DNA from: Cubamyces lactineus
Lineage: Eukaryota; Basidiomycota; Agaricomycetes; Polyporales; Polyporaceae
Assembly (NCBI GenBank): GCA_022376465.1
Contig: JACDTU010000022.1
Span: forward strand, 62,001-126,000
Direction of reading: 5' to 3'
Length of the DNA stretch: 64,000 nt
Of this stretch, positions 1-7,969 are shown piece by piece (position 1 is the stretch's first letter; every line of letters starts with the position of its first letter). The position numbers were made by a program, and so were the translations under genes. The notes below the pieces were generated by a model. That model was given only the letters and a program-made list of their open reading frames with translations. It ran no database searches and was not told the origin of the DNA.

Positions 1-1
1 C

Positions 2-136
2 ATCGCCAGGACGGACGTCGTGCAGGCCGCGTGGGCCAAGGGCAAGGACGTCCAGGTCCACGGGTGGGTGTATGAACTTGAGACGGGCCGGCTCCGTGAC
101 TTGGGCGTGTCGGTCGGCAAGGCGGGTGCGGTGTGA
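2..136 (+). CDS. beta-carbonic anhydrase, C-terminal fragment (gene runs in from the left)
   Basis: Forty-four codons and a TGA are open from the window edge. The peptide contains the segments VQVHGWVYELETGRL and RDLGV, the usual C-terminal strand-turn of beta-class carbonic anhydrases, which interconvert carbon dioxide and bicarbonate in cytosol or mitochondria. The zinc ligands (Cys, His, Cys) lie in the missing upstream part, so the family call rests on the tail motif only. No intron is visible in the fragment. The stop is followed by a short spacer and then a tRNA gene on the opposite strand. Confidence 0.75.
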   Translation: MARTDVVQAAWAKGKDVQVHGWVYELETGRLRDLGVSVGKAGAV

Positions 137-348
137 GCTTAGTAGGGGAGTGTGAGATGAACGATGAGAACTTTGGTTTCGAAAGTCGTGGCGAGGCGTT
201 CAATGTGTACAATACTTCTCTCTCATTCTATCACACAAGTTTTACCCAGCGGAACGTCTCTGTTGGGCCCTCTAACCTGGTCTCCATGTAGCGTACCTCC
301 CACGAGACACAAGGGCGATTGCAGAAGGCTGCAGTGACAAAAAGGTGC
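137..348. other. spacer between carbonic anhydrase and tRNA-Asn
   Basis: Probably the 3' untranslated region of the carbonic anhydrase gene on the plus strand and the downstream flank of the tRNA on the minus strand. I see no coding segment here. Confidence 0.5.
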
Positions 349-432
349 TGCCCCGGTGAGGCTCGAACTCACGACCTTCCGATGAACCGCTGAGTAACAG
401 TCGGACGCTGTAACCAACTCAGCCACGGGGCA
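349..432 (-). tRNA. tRNA-Asn (GTT) with an 11-nt intron
   Basis: On the minus strand the sequence folds as a tRNA: a 7-bp acceptor stem beginning TGCCCCG and ending CGGGGCA, a D arm GGCTGAGTTGGTTACAGC, an anticodon stem TCCGA/TCGGA, and a T arm GTGAG-TTCGAGC-CTCAC. The anticodon loop reads CTGTTA, then 11 extra bases (CTCAGCGGTTC), then A. This puts GTT at positions 34-36 and the intron one base 3' of the anticodon, the standard eukaryotic place. Total length is 84 nt, that is 73 plus the intron. Confidence 0.93.
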
Positions 433-557
433 GTCATTTAAGGGCTTTTTATATGCCATATAACATGCGTTTGCAAAAAACCTCACGAGAAAGATGGCAA
501 CATGTGAAATCTTCCAGTATAGTGGGTGCGAGCGAGCCTTTTTCGGGCTGCCTGTGA
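433..557. other. short spacer ending in the hAT target duplication
   Basis: Unannotated sequence; its last eight bases (550-557, GCCTGTGA) are the left target-site duplication of the DNA transposon that starts at 558. Confidence 0.6.
550..557. repeat. left 8-bp target-site duplication of the hAT element
   Basis: GCCTGTGA, identical to 10782-10789. Confidence 0.85.
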
Positions 558-574
558 TAGTGTTGCCGCAAGTC

Positions 575-1808
575 ATTCCAAGCTAAGCCAAGGCGAAATT
601 CTTGTGATCGACTTGACAATCAAGCCCAGTCAAAATTAACTACGGGTTTCTACGCTTCGTTCCGCGCCGCTCTGTGAAATGCCACATATTGCGGAGTGCA
701 TCCGGGCCCATCTGGTCTGATACGATGCAGATTCACACGGTTGACGTGCGTTGAATCATGTTGAACTTCCAGGTTATCGGCTGTGCCGGACCGGGAATGT
801 GGACTTTGTGGCTGTGGCGCCTACAACGCGCACAGCATGGACTTTGTTCCTTTTATGGACTGCTCAGTGTACGTACTGTAGTTGGACATTCTTTCATTCC
901 CTCCATCTTTCCGTTGCGTTCTACACTGCTACGGATCCTTCCAGAGGGTTCTATACCTATGACACCATATGTCGCGATACTCGCACCATGGTCTTACTCA
1001 TCGTACATAGCGATCACATGCCTCCTTTCTTCGCTTACTCATGGCACTCCTCTCTCAGTATATAAGGAGGACATTCTTCGCCCCTACTCTTCAGTCGTTC
1101 GCTCACAGACTGAAGAGTAAGTTCCCTTATTACCTATGGTTTATATGCAGTTACTTACTGAGTACTTGTAGCTTCTTTGTGTCGCTTACAGGTACTTGTA
1201 CTATGCAATATAGTCGTTCGCTCACAGACTGAAGACTTCTTTGTGTCGCTTACAGGTCGCTCCCCAGCCTTCTAGGTTCAGAAGTTCGTCAAATCAGACC
1301 ATGCTCGAGACGTGCTCGAACATGCTTTGCGTCGCTTTGCTCGACCGTGTTTGGCTCGATCTGGACGTGTTCGGGCTCGTCAAGCAGGTGTTTGGTTTGA
1401 CGACCGCCTGTTGTCCGGGGCCGCTTGCTGGACGACGCTCGTGTTTGGAACAAGGTCGCGCTCGCCTGTGTTTGCCCCAAGACATCCCTCAGCCAATCCC
1501 CTCCGTGCCCTCCTTGTCCTCGAGCAAGCGCCCGCACTCTGTCTCGGCTATGGATCGAAACATCGACGTCATACCTCCCTTGCGATTCTCCTTAAGTGCA
1601 GCGACGCCGTCTTGGAACTCGACACACTCGCTTCTCTTCTGACCACCATCATCTCCGTCCTTCGTGCAATGTTTGTCCTTGCTCTTGTCGTCTATTCCCT
1701 TGTTCTGATATAATTCCCATAGCATCTTTCATACTCACATCAAAGTGTGCAAATCCTCCAAGTACGTAGGCTCATGGCGTTACGGCTCGATGATTGACCC
1801 AGAAAGCT
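575..1808. other. left interior of the hAT element, no gene recognised
   Basis: A TATA-like box (TATATAAGG, about 1060) precedes a short block of nested direct repeats at 1091-1260: the words AGTCGTTCGCTCACAGACTGA and CTTCTTTGTGTCGCTTACAGGT each occur twice. GTAAGT at about 1118 and TTACAG|GT sites at about 1190 and 1255 look like splice sites, so a promoter-like or transcribed relic is possible. None of the open frames (for example 1241-1642 or 1312-1713) resembles a known protein. Confidence 0.4.
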
Positions 1809-1813
1809 GACTA
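1809..1813. repeat. left 5-bp target-site duplication of Ty3/gypsy element 1
   Basis: GACTA, repeated exactly at 9471-9475 after the right LTR. Confidence 0.95.
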
Positions 1814-2230
1814 TGTTACGACGCTCACTGTGTCACGGTCACCCAGTTTCCTTTTCCTCTCTCTCCCTCGTGCCTCCGTTATGCCACGTCATCCTTTCCC
1901 ATGCCACGTCACCCTTTCCCACCGGTTCACACGGCTGTTGTATTACTACCCTATCACCTTCCGCCACGTCATCGCCACATCATCTGTACTCCCAGCCCTG
2001 ACTCTACGTAGTTATACTGGACTCTCACGGTACGTGGCGCCTACGTGGCGCTGACGTGTCCATGTCTCTCTTCCTGTATTTAAGACCAGAGGATCCACTC
2101 GGGATCCTCAGCTCGACCTGGTTATCCATTGCCTATTCCTCTGAACCTCTACTCGACTCGAACTACTGGAGACCTCTGGTCCGATCCCTAGGACGTCGCT
2201 CGCTGTGACCGATCTAGGCTCGTCGTAACA
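1814..2230 (+). repeat. 5' LTR of element 1
   Basis: 417 bp with 7-bp inverted ends TGTTACG/CGTAACA. It contains two copies of ATGCCACGTCA followed by CTTTCCC (about 1880-1920) and a TATTTAA box at 2077-2083. About 33 nt downstream, at 2110, is the inferred transcription start, giving U3 1814-2109 and R-U5 2110-2230. Confidence 0.95.
2077..2083 (+). promoter_or_regulatory. LTR TATA box of element 1
   Basis: TATTTAA, about 33 nt upstream of position 2110, where a transcript would begin with exactly the segment complementary to the priming site at 2233-2242. The same box is repeated in the 3' LTR at 9317-9323. Confidence 0.6.
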
Positions 2231-2232
2231 TT

Positions 2233-2242
2233 AGGTCGAGCT
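2233..2242 (+). promoter_or_regulatory. candidate self-primer binding site of element 1
   Basis: AGGTCGAGCT begins 2 nt after the LTR and is the exact reverse complement of AGCTCGACCT at 2110-2119, the inferred 5' end of the transcript. In Tf1/sushi-type elements the RNA 5' end folds onto such a site and is cleaved to prime minus-strand DNA. The complementarity and spacing are seen; the mechanism is inferred from that family. Confidence 0.65.
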
Positions 2243-2762
2243 CACCAGAACCCGTCGATCTACCCAGATCTCGACACACGACACCCGCTCAAGACAGAGC
2301 GGCCCCGAACCGAACAACACGGCGTCGATACCGAAAGAATTTGCGGTTGACAAGGAAGCCAAGCTAGTCTACTACGAAGGGCAACAAGTCTTCTGGAAGA
2401 ACAAGTCCTGGCACTTCACCGAAGTCCCTCTCACCTGGCGGAACTGCCTTGACATCGACCCCGACTACCGAAGACGCTACCGCGAAATATCACTTGGAGA
2501 CGAACTTCCGGAGGAACCAGCGGCCACCCCGGAACCGAGAACAGAACCAGAACAACCTTCCCCGGTAGACTTCACTACTCCCAGACCAGCTCAGGCGGAG
2601 ATACTCGAGGAGAGTGAACCAGAAAGCGAGAACGCTACAAGAACCTCGAACGACGACCACGACCCGGAGGGAAGCGAAGCCGCACCAGAACCCGTAGGGA
2701 AGACCCCTCAAGAAGAATCGAACCGAACTACAAACGAACCCGAAGGCCGAACCGAAGCCACG
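2235..2762 (+). other. AUG-free open leader in frame with gag (element 1)
   Basis: Across 176 codons there is no stop in the gag frame, and no ATG in any of the three plus-strand frames from the inferred transcript start (2110) to the gag ATG at 2763. The translated leader looks protein-like: a part with Trp/Tyr-rich segments (VYYEGQQVFWKNKSW; then WRNCLDIDPDYRRRYREI) followed by an acidic Pro/Glu-rich stretch joined to gag. Either translation scans 650 nt to the first AUG, or a near-cognate codon is used; ACG at 2319 has A at -3 and G at +4. Confidence 0.5.
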
Positions 2763-3764
2763 ATGGCTGAAGAAAAGACGAACGAGATCAAGCTCAAGAT
2801 GCCCCCAGAGTTCTCAGGGAAGCGGGGCGAAGTAGTGGAGTGGTTGCAGAAATGCTCCCTCTACCTCACGATGAACAAGAAGACCTACGCCACCGACGAA
2901 ATGAAGATCGTCTTCTGCCTTATGCTGATGAACGGGGGCACCGCCGGAACCTGGGCCCGCACCTTCATTGAAGACGTAGAACGGCAGGCAGCCGACCAGA
3001 ACAAGAACCGAAGACCAGGCGAAGAACGTATCGAACCCAACTACGGAACATGGGACGACTTCAAGAAGCAACTACTGGAAGCATTCGACGACATCGACCA
3101 GAAGGCCAGCGCCCGTGTGCTGCTGCGAAACCTGAAGCAAGGAAGCAAGAAAGTCGAAGACTACATTGCCGAGTTCAAGTCGATCATCCCGCGATGCGGA
3201 ATCACAGAGTTCGAAGTCATTGCCGACTTCTTCTATGCTGGACTCAACCGTCCCCTTCGAGAGAAGATCTTCGGGATGTACCCCCTACCGAAGGATGCCA
3301 GCGAACTCTACCTCCGAGCCTCCACTCTCGAACAGCAGTATCACCTGGGAAGAGCATACGACGGGAAGACCTCGACCTTCCGACCTACGTACAAGCCGTA
3401 CAGACCCCGACCGCAAGAACGCGACCCTGACGCCATGGATGTCGACAAGATGACGACCGAAGAACGTGAGAAGCACTACCGAGAAGGACGATGCTTCAAT
3501 TGCCACCAGATAGGGCATCTAGCGCGGCAGTGCCCCAACAGAAGAACCAACGACCGTAAGAAGACGAAGCCTACCGCCAAGGCCCGCATCACCGAGGTCG
3601 AAGAAGACGAGAGCGACGATGATGAAGACATCAAATCCATCGACGGCCAAGCGGCTGACAAGAAGCAGCTTATCGCAGCAAGGATCCGTACCGCTCTGAA
3701 GGGGCTAGAAGAAGACCAAGACGCGAAGGAAATCCTCGCAAGCTTCTCCAACGAGGGTTTTTGA
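2763..3764 (+). CDS. gag: Gag of element 1 (capsid and CCHC nucleocapsid)
   Basis: 333 residues starting at the first AUG of the inferred transcript, in good context (CCACGATGG). Residues 10-200 hold the retrotransposon Gag capsid fold typical of Ty3 elements, with FSGKRGEVVEWLQKC near the start and FYAGLNRPLREKI near the end. A single CCHC zinc knuckle, CFNCHQIGHLARQC, lies at about 244-257, followed by a basic linker and an acidic tail (about 275-295). It should package the element RNA into cytoplasmic particles. The last codons, GAG GGT TTT TGA, form a -1 frameshift site into pol. The frame is open upstream to 2235, so an N-extended form is possible. Confidence 0.93.
   Translation: MAEEKTNEIKLKMPPEFSGKRGEVVEWLQKCSLYLTMNKKTYATDEMKIVFCLMLMNGGTAGTWARTFIEDVERQAADQNKNRRPGEERIEPNYGTWDDFKKQLLEAFDDIDQKASARVLLRNLKQGSKKVEDYIAEFKSIIPRCGITEFEVIADFFYAGLNRPLREKIFGMYPLPKDASELYLRASTLEQQYHLGRAYDGKTSTFRPTYKPYRPRPQERDPDAMDVDKMTTEEREKHYREGRCFNCHQIGHLARQCPNRRTNDRKKTKPTAKARITEVEEDESDDDEDIKSIDGQAADKKQLIAARIRTALKGLEEDQDAKEILASFSNEGF
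3755..3764 (+). promoter_or_regulatory. -1 ribosomal frameshift site between gag and pol (element 1)
   Basis: In the gag frame the sequence is G GGT TTT TGA, a canonical X XXY YYZ heptamer (GGGTTTT, 3755-3761) directly followed by the gag stop at 3762-3764. A -1 slip gives GGG TTT TTG AAG and enters the pol frame exactly. Pol has no ATG near its beginning, which supports expression as a Gag-Pol fusion. I did not establish a downstream pseudoknot. Confidence 0.75.
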
Positions 3765-6700
3765 AGAACCGGCGTGTCTCGACGTCACGACCGCGTACTA
3801 AGGTCCGCCGTGTAATAGTAGCGCAGACTTCTCGACAGTCTATGAGAATTCCGTTATCTATCCACGCGGACCTAAACGTCGAAACGAAAGCCCTCATCGA
3901 CACGGGAGCGGGAGAAGTATTCATGGACCACAGGTTTGCGAAAGAGCACAACTTCCCGCTCAAATCGCTGAAAGCCCCGATCCGAGTATACAACGCTGAC
4001 GGAACCAGGAATGAAGCAGGCGATATCAAGAAATGCGCAGTCCTTGAAATTGAAGCTGGGCGCCACCGACACATTGTGCGGTTCCTGATTACGTCGCTAG
4101 GAAAGGAACCAATCATCCTGGGCCTGCCATGGCTGCAGCGCGTCAATGCCAACATCGACTTCACGAAAGGGACCCTTGACATCGACCCCGCCCGGGTGAA
4201 CCGAACAATTGTGGAACATCTGCGTGCAATGTGGTTCCCAGATCAAGACCCCTTCACCGGAAGACCCAAGCCAGTTGAAGAAGAACCGGACGAAGAAACA
4301 GAGGAAGAAGACGAAGACGTGACCGAGGAAGCATCAACCCAAGAACCAATCTACGAGAACATCGAACGAGTTACCCTCTCCGACGTGCACCCGGAAGAAG
4401 AACCCAATGACCAAGATCTGCTGATAGCTTATCTTCGCGGAGAACACGAAGCCATGATAACACCGCACGCGACAGAATGGCACGGAGATATGCCTCGACC
4501 CGGATCCCCCCTCACCACGGAACACGACTACGAACCCACGAAGATTGGACCTGGACCCACCATCGGAAGAATCCGACGAGCCCCACAAGGACTTCGATTT
4601 GCAATTGCAGCCAACGTCTGGATCCGAGCAAAGGTCAACCCCGCAATGGCACCCGCACAACAGCACCAAGCACAGGAAGAGAAGAAGACTTTCGAAGAGA
4701 TGCTCCCCGAACCGTACCGAGGATATGCCGCCATCTTTGAAAAGAAGGCGTCCGAACGATTCCCACCATCACGACCCTGGGACCTGGCCATTGAACTCAA
4801 GGAAGGCTTTACCCCGAAGGACTTCAAGCGATATCAACTCACGCCCAAGGAACTCGAAGCCGAGGAAGAATTCATCCGGGAGAACCTACGAAAAGGCTAC
4901 ATCCGACCCTCGAACTCGCCGATGGCATCCCCATTCTTCTTCGTCGGCAAGAAAGACGGAACACTACGACCCTGCCAAGATTATCGATACCTCAACGAAG
5001 GAACCGTCCCCAACAAATACCCACTACCGCTCATATCAGAATTGGTCGACAAGCTGCGCGGAGCGAAGGTTTTCTCCAAACTGGACCTCCGATCGGGATA
5101 CAACAACGTCCGTATCAAGGACGGTGATCAATGGAAGGCCGCCTTCCGAACCAGCAAAGGGCTATACGAACCAATGGTCATGTTCTTTGGACTGCGGAAC
5201 TCCCCCTCGGCTTTTCAAGCTATGATGAACGCGATCTTCGCAGACATGATCGACGAAGGATGGGTAGTGATTTACATGGACGACATACTGATCTTTTCGG
5301 CAGACCTGGACGAACACCGAAGAAGGACCTTACGTGTCCTGGAACGACTCAAAGAACATGACCTCTACCTCAAGCTAGAGAAGTGCATATTCGACGCACC
5401 AGAAGTGGAGTATCTTGGAATGATCGTCAGCAAGAACCGGATCTCCATGGACCCTATCAAGATAAAGGGAATACTCGACTGGCCAGAACCGACAACCGTC
5501 AAGGACGTTCGATCATTCCTTGGATTCGGCAACTTTTACCGACGATTCATCGACCACTTCTCGGAGATCGCGCGACCGCTCAACGCGCTCACCAAGAAAG
5601 ACGCCAAATGGGAATGGACAACGGAATGCCAGAAGGCCTTCGACATGCTGAAGCAACGATTCGCGACGGCCCCCGTGCTGCAAATGCCCGACATTAGCAA
5701 ACCTTTTGTCGTCGAATCCGACGCCTCGCAATGGGCCACAGGGGCAGTACTCCGACAACGAGACGCCAACGGCGACCTGCACCCGTGCGCGTATCTATCC
5801 GAAGGATTCACCGAAGCGGAACGGAACTACGAAATCTATGACCGAGAACTACTTGGCATCATTCGAGCCCTGAAGGCCTGGCGACACTACCTCGAAGGAT
5901 CAGGGCACCCGGTTACGATCCTATCCGACCACAAGAACCTCACCTACTGGCGCAACCCGCAACAACTGAACAGACGACAAGCACGATGGGCCCTCTTTCT
6001 CTCCCAGTTCGACATCCAACTCGTACATACCCCCGGCACGGCAATGGTACAATCGGATGCGCTATCCCGAAGACCCGATCACCGACAAGGATCAGAAGAC
6101 GACAATACTGAACGAACCATGCTACCTGACAACCTCTTCGTACGACTAGTGGACACCCAACTGGCACCGAGGTTCCGACACTTGGCCACGCAAGACAGAC
6201 TCTTTTGCGACGCACTTGCTGCTATCCAACACGACGGACCACCCCCGATCAGGAGTGCGCTCACCGATTGGCAAGAACGAGATGGCTTAATCTTCTACAA
6301 GAACCGATGCTACGTACCGGCCGACGAAGCCCTGCGACGAGACCTGATCAGTCAACACCACGACTCCCCGGCAGCCGGACACCCTGGGAAATTCAAGACT
6401 CTAGAACTGATACGGCGGTCATACTGGTGGCCCGGCATGTATGCCATGGTATCCCGATACGTCGAAGGCTGTGCCACATGCCAGCAGAACAAGCCAAACA
6501 CACACCCGACCACCCCGCCCCCACAACCAATCCCCGCTGACGATGTTACCCGGCCATTCCAGAACGTCACGATGGATCTCATCACCGATCTCCCCGAATC
6601 CCACGGCTACGATAGTATTCTGGTCATGGTCGACCATGGCCTTACGAAGGGGGTGATTTTCGCACCATGCAAGAAGACGATCGACGCAATCGGCACAGCG

Positions 6701-7609
6701 GCGCTTTACCACCGGCATGTCTACCGACGCTTTGGACTACCCAGCAAGATCATATCCGACCGAGGGCCACAATTCGTATCCAACGTCACTCGCGAACTAG
6801 GAAGACTCTTAGGCATCACCCTTTCCCCGTCTACCGCATATCACCCGCAGACCGACGGACAAACTGAACGAGTGAATCAAGAACTGGAAGTCTACCTCAG
6901 GATATTCTGCGAAGGCCAACCAGACGAATGGGCGGAACACCTTGTCGACGCAGAAGTCGCACACAATCAACGGACCCACTCAGCACGGAATGCATCACCA
7001 TTCTACCTCATGATGGGGTACGAACCGACACTGATTCCTATCGCATACCCCAAGACCAACACCCCGACAGTACAAGAACGGCTAGTGAACCTCCAGAAGG
7101 CCCGAGACGAAGCCCTAGCAGCCCACGAGCTAGCCCGACACGTCATACGTGACAGGTTCAAGGGAAAGTTCGTCCAATTCAAGAAAGGACAGAAGGTCTG
7201 GCTCGAAGGGAAGAACCTCAAGCTCGCTTACGCATCCCGGAAACTCGCACCCAAACGAGAAGGCCCCTTTGTCATCACCGAAGTACTTGGACCCGTGACC
7301 TATCGGCTGGAGCTGCCGAAACACTGGAAGGTACACCCCGTGTTCCACGCATGCTTCCTCACCCCATACAAGGAAAACGACACCCACGGACCGAACTACA
7401 CGAGGCCACCACCTGACCTTATCGACGGAGAAGAAGAATATGAGGTCGAAGCGATCGTCGGACACAAGACCACACGAGGCGGAATCCGCTACCAAATCAA
7501 GTGGAAAGGCTACTCCAGCGCCGAGAACACATGGGAACCCGAGTCCGCTCTAATTCCGAACGCCAAAGAAATCCTCCAGCGGTATAAAAGGGCGAAGAAG
7601 CTGCTGTAA
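3761..7609 (+). CDS. pol: Pol of element 1: protease, reverse transcriptase, RNase H, integrase, chromodomain
   Basis: About 1282 residues without interruption, probably made only as Gag-Pol after the -1 slip at 3755-3761; the first codon here is TTG. Domain order (numbered from that codon): aspartic protease with ALIDTGAGEVF at about 45-55; reverse transcriptase with the active site VIYMDDILIFS at about 502-512; RNase H with VESDASQWATGAV at about 649; integrase with the HHCC finger (HHDSPAAGH then CATCQQ), the D,D-35-E core (MDLITDL, IISDRGPQF, PQTDGQTERVNQ), a GPF/Y-like segment (REGPFVITEV), and a chromodomain at about 1227-1280 (YQIKWKGYSSAENTWEPE). The chromodomain would steer integration to methylated histone H3 chromatin. 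All catalytic residues I can check are present. Confidence 0.96.
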   Translation: MKNRRVSTSRPRTKVRRVIVAQTSRQSMRIPLSIHADLNVETKALIDTGAGEVFMDHRFAKEHNFPLKSLKAPIRVYNADGTRNEAGDIKKCAVLEIEAGRHRHIVRFLITSLGKEPIILGLPWLQRVNANIDFTKGTLDIDPARVNRTIVEHLRAMWFPDQDPFTGRPKPVEEEPDEETEEEDEDVTEEASTQEPIYENIERVTLSDVHPEEEPNDQDLLIAYLRGEHEAMITPHATEWHGDMPRPGSPLTTEHDYEPTKIGPGPTIGRIRRAPQGLRFAIAANVWIRAKVNPAMAPAQQHQAQEEKKTFEEMLPEPYRGYAAIFEKKASERFPPSRPWDLAIELKEGFTPKDFKRYQLTPKELEAEEEFIRENLRKGYIRPSNSPMASPFFFVGKKDGTLRPCQDYRYLNEGTVPNKYPLPLISELVDKLRGAKVFSKLDLRSGYNNVRIKDGDQWKAAFRTSKGLYEPMVMFFGLRNSPSAFQAMMNAIFADMIDEGWVVIYMDDILIFSADLDEHRRRTLRVLERLKEHDLYLKLEKCIFDAPEVEYLGMIVSKNRISMDPIKIKGILDWPEPTTVKDVRSFLGFGNFYRRFIDHFSEIARPLNALTKKDAKWEWTTECQKAFDMLKQRFATAPVLQMPDISKPFVVESDASQWATGAVLRQRDANGDLHPCAYLSEGFTEAERNYEIYDRELLGIIRALKAWRHYLEGSGHPVTILSDHKNLTYWRNPQQLNRRQARWALFLSQFDIQLVHTPGTAMVQSDALSRRPDHRQGSEDDNTERTMLPDNLFVRLVDTQLAPRFRHLATQDRLFCDALAAIQHDGPPPIRSALTDWQERDGLIFYKNRCYVPADEALRRDLISQHHDSPAAGHPGKFKTLELIRRSYWWPGMYAMVSRYVEGCATCQQNKPNTHPTTPPPQPIPADDVTRPFQNVTMDLITDLPESHGYDSILVMVDHGLTKGVIFAPCKKTIDAIGTAALYHRHVYRRFGLPSKIISDRGPQFVSNVTRELGRLLGITLSPSTAYHPQTDGQTERVNQELEVYLRIFCEGQPDEWAEHLVDAEVAHNQRTHSARNASPFYLMMGYEPTLIPIAYPKTNTPTVQERLVNLQKARDEALAAHELARHVIRDRFKGKFVQFKKGQKVWLEGKNLKLAYASRKLAPKREGPFVITEVLGPVTYRLELPKHWKVHPVFHACFLTPYKENDTHGPNYTRPPPDLIDGEEEYEVEAIVGHKTTRGGIRYQIKWKGYSSAENTWEPESALIPNAKEILQRYKRAKKLL

Positions 7610-7615
7610 TCTGCA

Positions 7616-7774
7616 ATGCTCTCTCTCGCCATCCTCTTCGCCATCTACTGCCTCACCCTCCTCGCCATCACCCTCCTCTTTCTCTGGTATATCCTCCGCG
7701 ACCTCTTCAACCGCATCATCGAGCACACTCTCCACAGCCGTGACTACCCATCCCGATCAGCGTGGGGATCGTGA
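7616..7774 (+). CDS. small membrane peptide 1 of element 1 (52 aa, unknown function)
   Basis: The ATG lies 6 nt after the pol stop and in the pol frame (TAA TCT GCA ATG). The first 27 residues (MLSLAILFAIYCLTLLAITL and on) form one strong membrane-spanning helix, followed by a basic, polar tail with IIEHTLHSRDYPSR. Nothing in the family knowledge available to me matches it. It could be translated from a spliced RNA, by reinitiation after pol, or by rare read-through of TAA. Its stop overlaps nothing; the next ATG follows 5 nt later. Confidence 0.5.
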   Translation: MLSLAILFAIYCLTLLAITLLFLWYILRDLFNRIIEHTLHSRDYPSRSAWGS

Positions 7775-7779
7775 AGCCC

Positions 7780-7968
7780 ATGATCATCGCGCTCTTCACC
7801 TGCATGACCCTCGGCTACCTCCTTGCCCTTGCCTTCATCGCCACTCACCTGCGCCTCTCCATCAACATCCTCGAAATTGCTCTCGAACACCGTGACCCTC
7901 TCGACCCCGCAAACGACAAGCTTGACCAGGCCGACCGCACCCTCAATAACTCCAGCTGGGACGAGTAG
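7780..7968 (+). CDS. small membrane peptide 2 of element 1 (62 aa, unknown function)
   Basis: It starts 5 nt after the previous stop, in a different frame. Residues 1-24 (MIIALFTCMTLGYLLALAFI) form a membrane helix; the rest is polar and acidic (ALEHRDPLDPANDKLDQ, ending NNSSWDE). The layout (N-terminal hydrophobic helix plus charged tail) resembles peptide 1, so the two may be related or act together. The stop is separated from the next ATG by a single base (TAG A ATG), which suggests coupled translation. Function unknown. Confidence 0.5.
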   Translation: MIIALFTCMTLGYLLALAFIATHLRLSINILEIALEHRDPLDPANDKLDQADRTLNNSSWDE

Positions 7969-7969
7969 A

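Noticed and set aside
223..576. 117-codon frame on the minus strand
   Set aside because: It runs straight through the tRNA-Asn gene and the hAT terminus.
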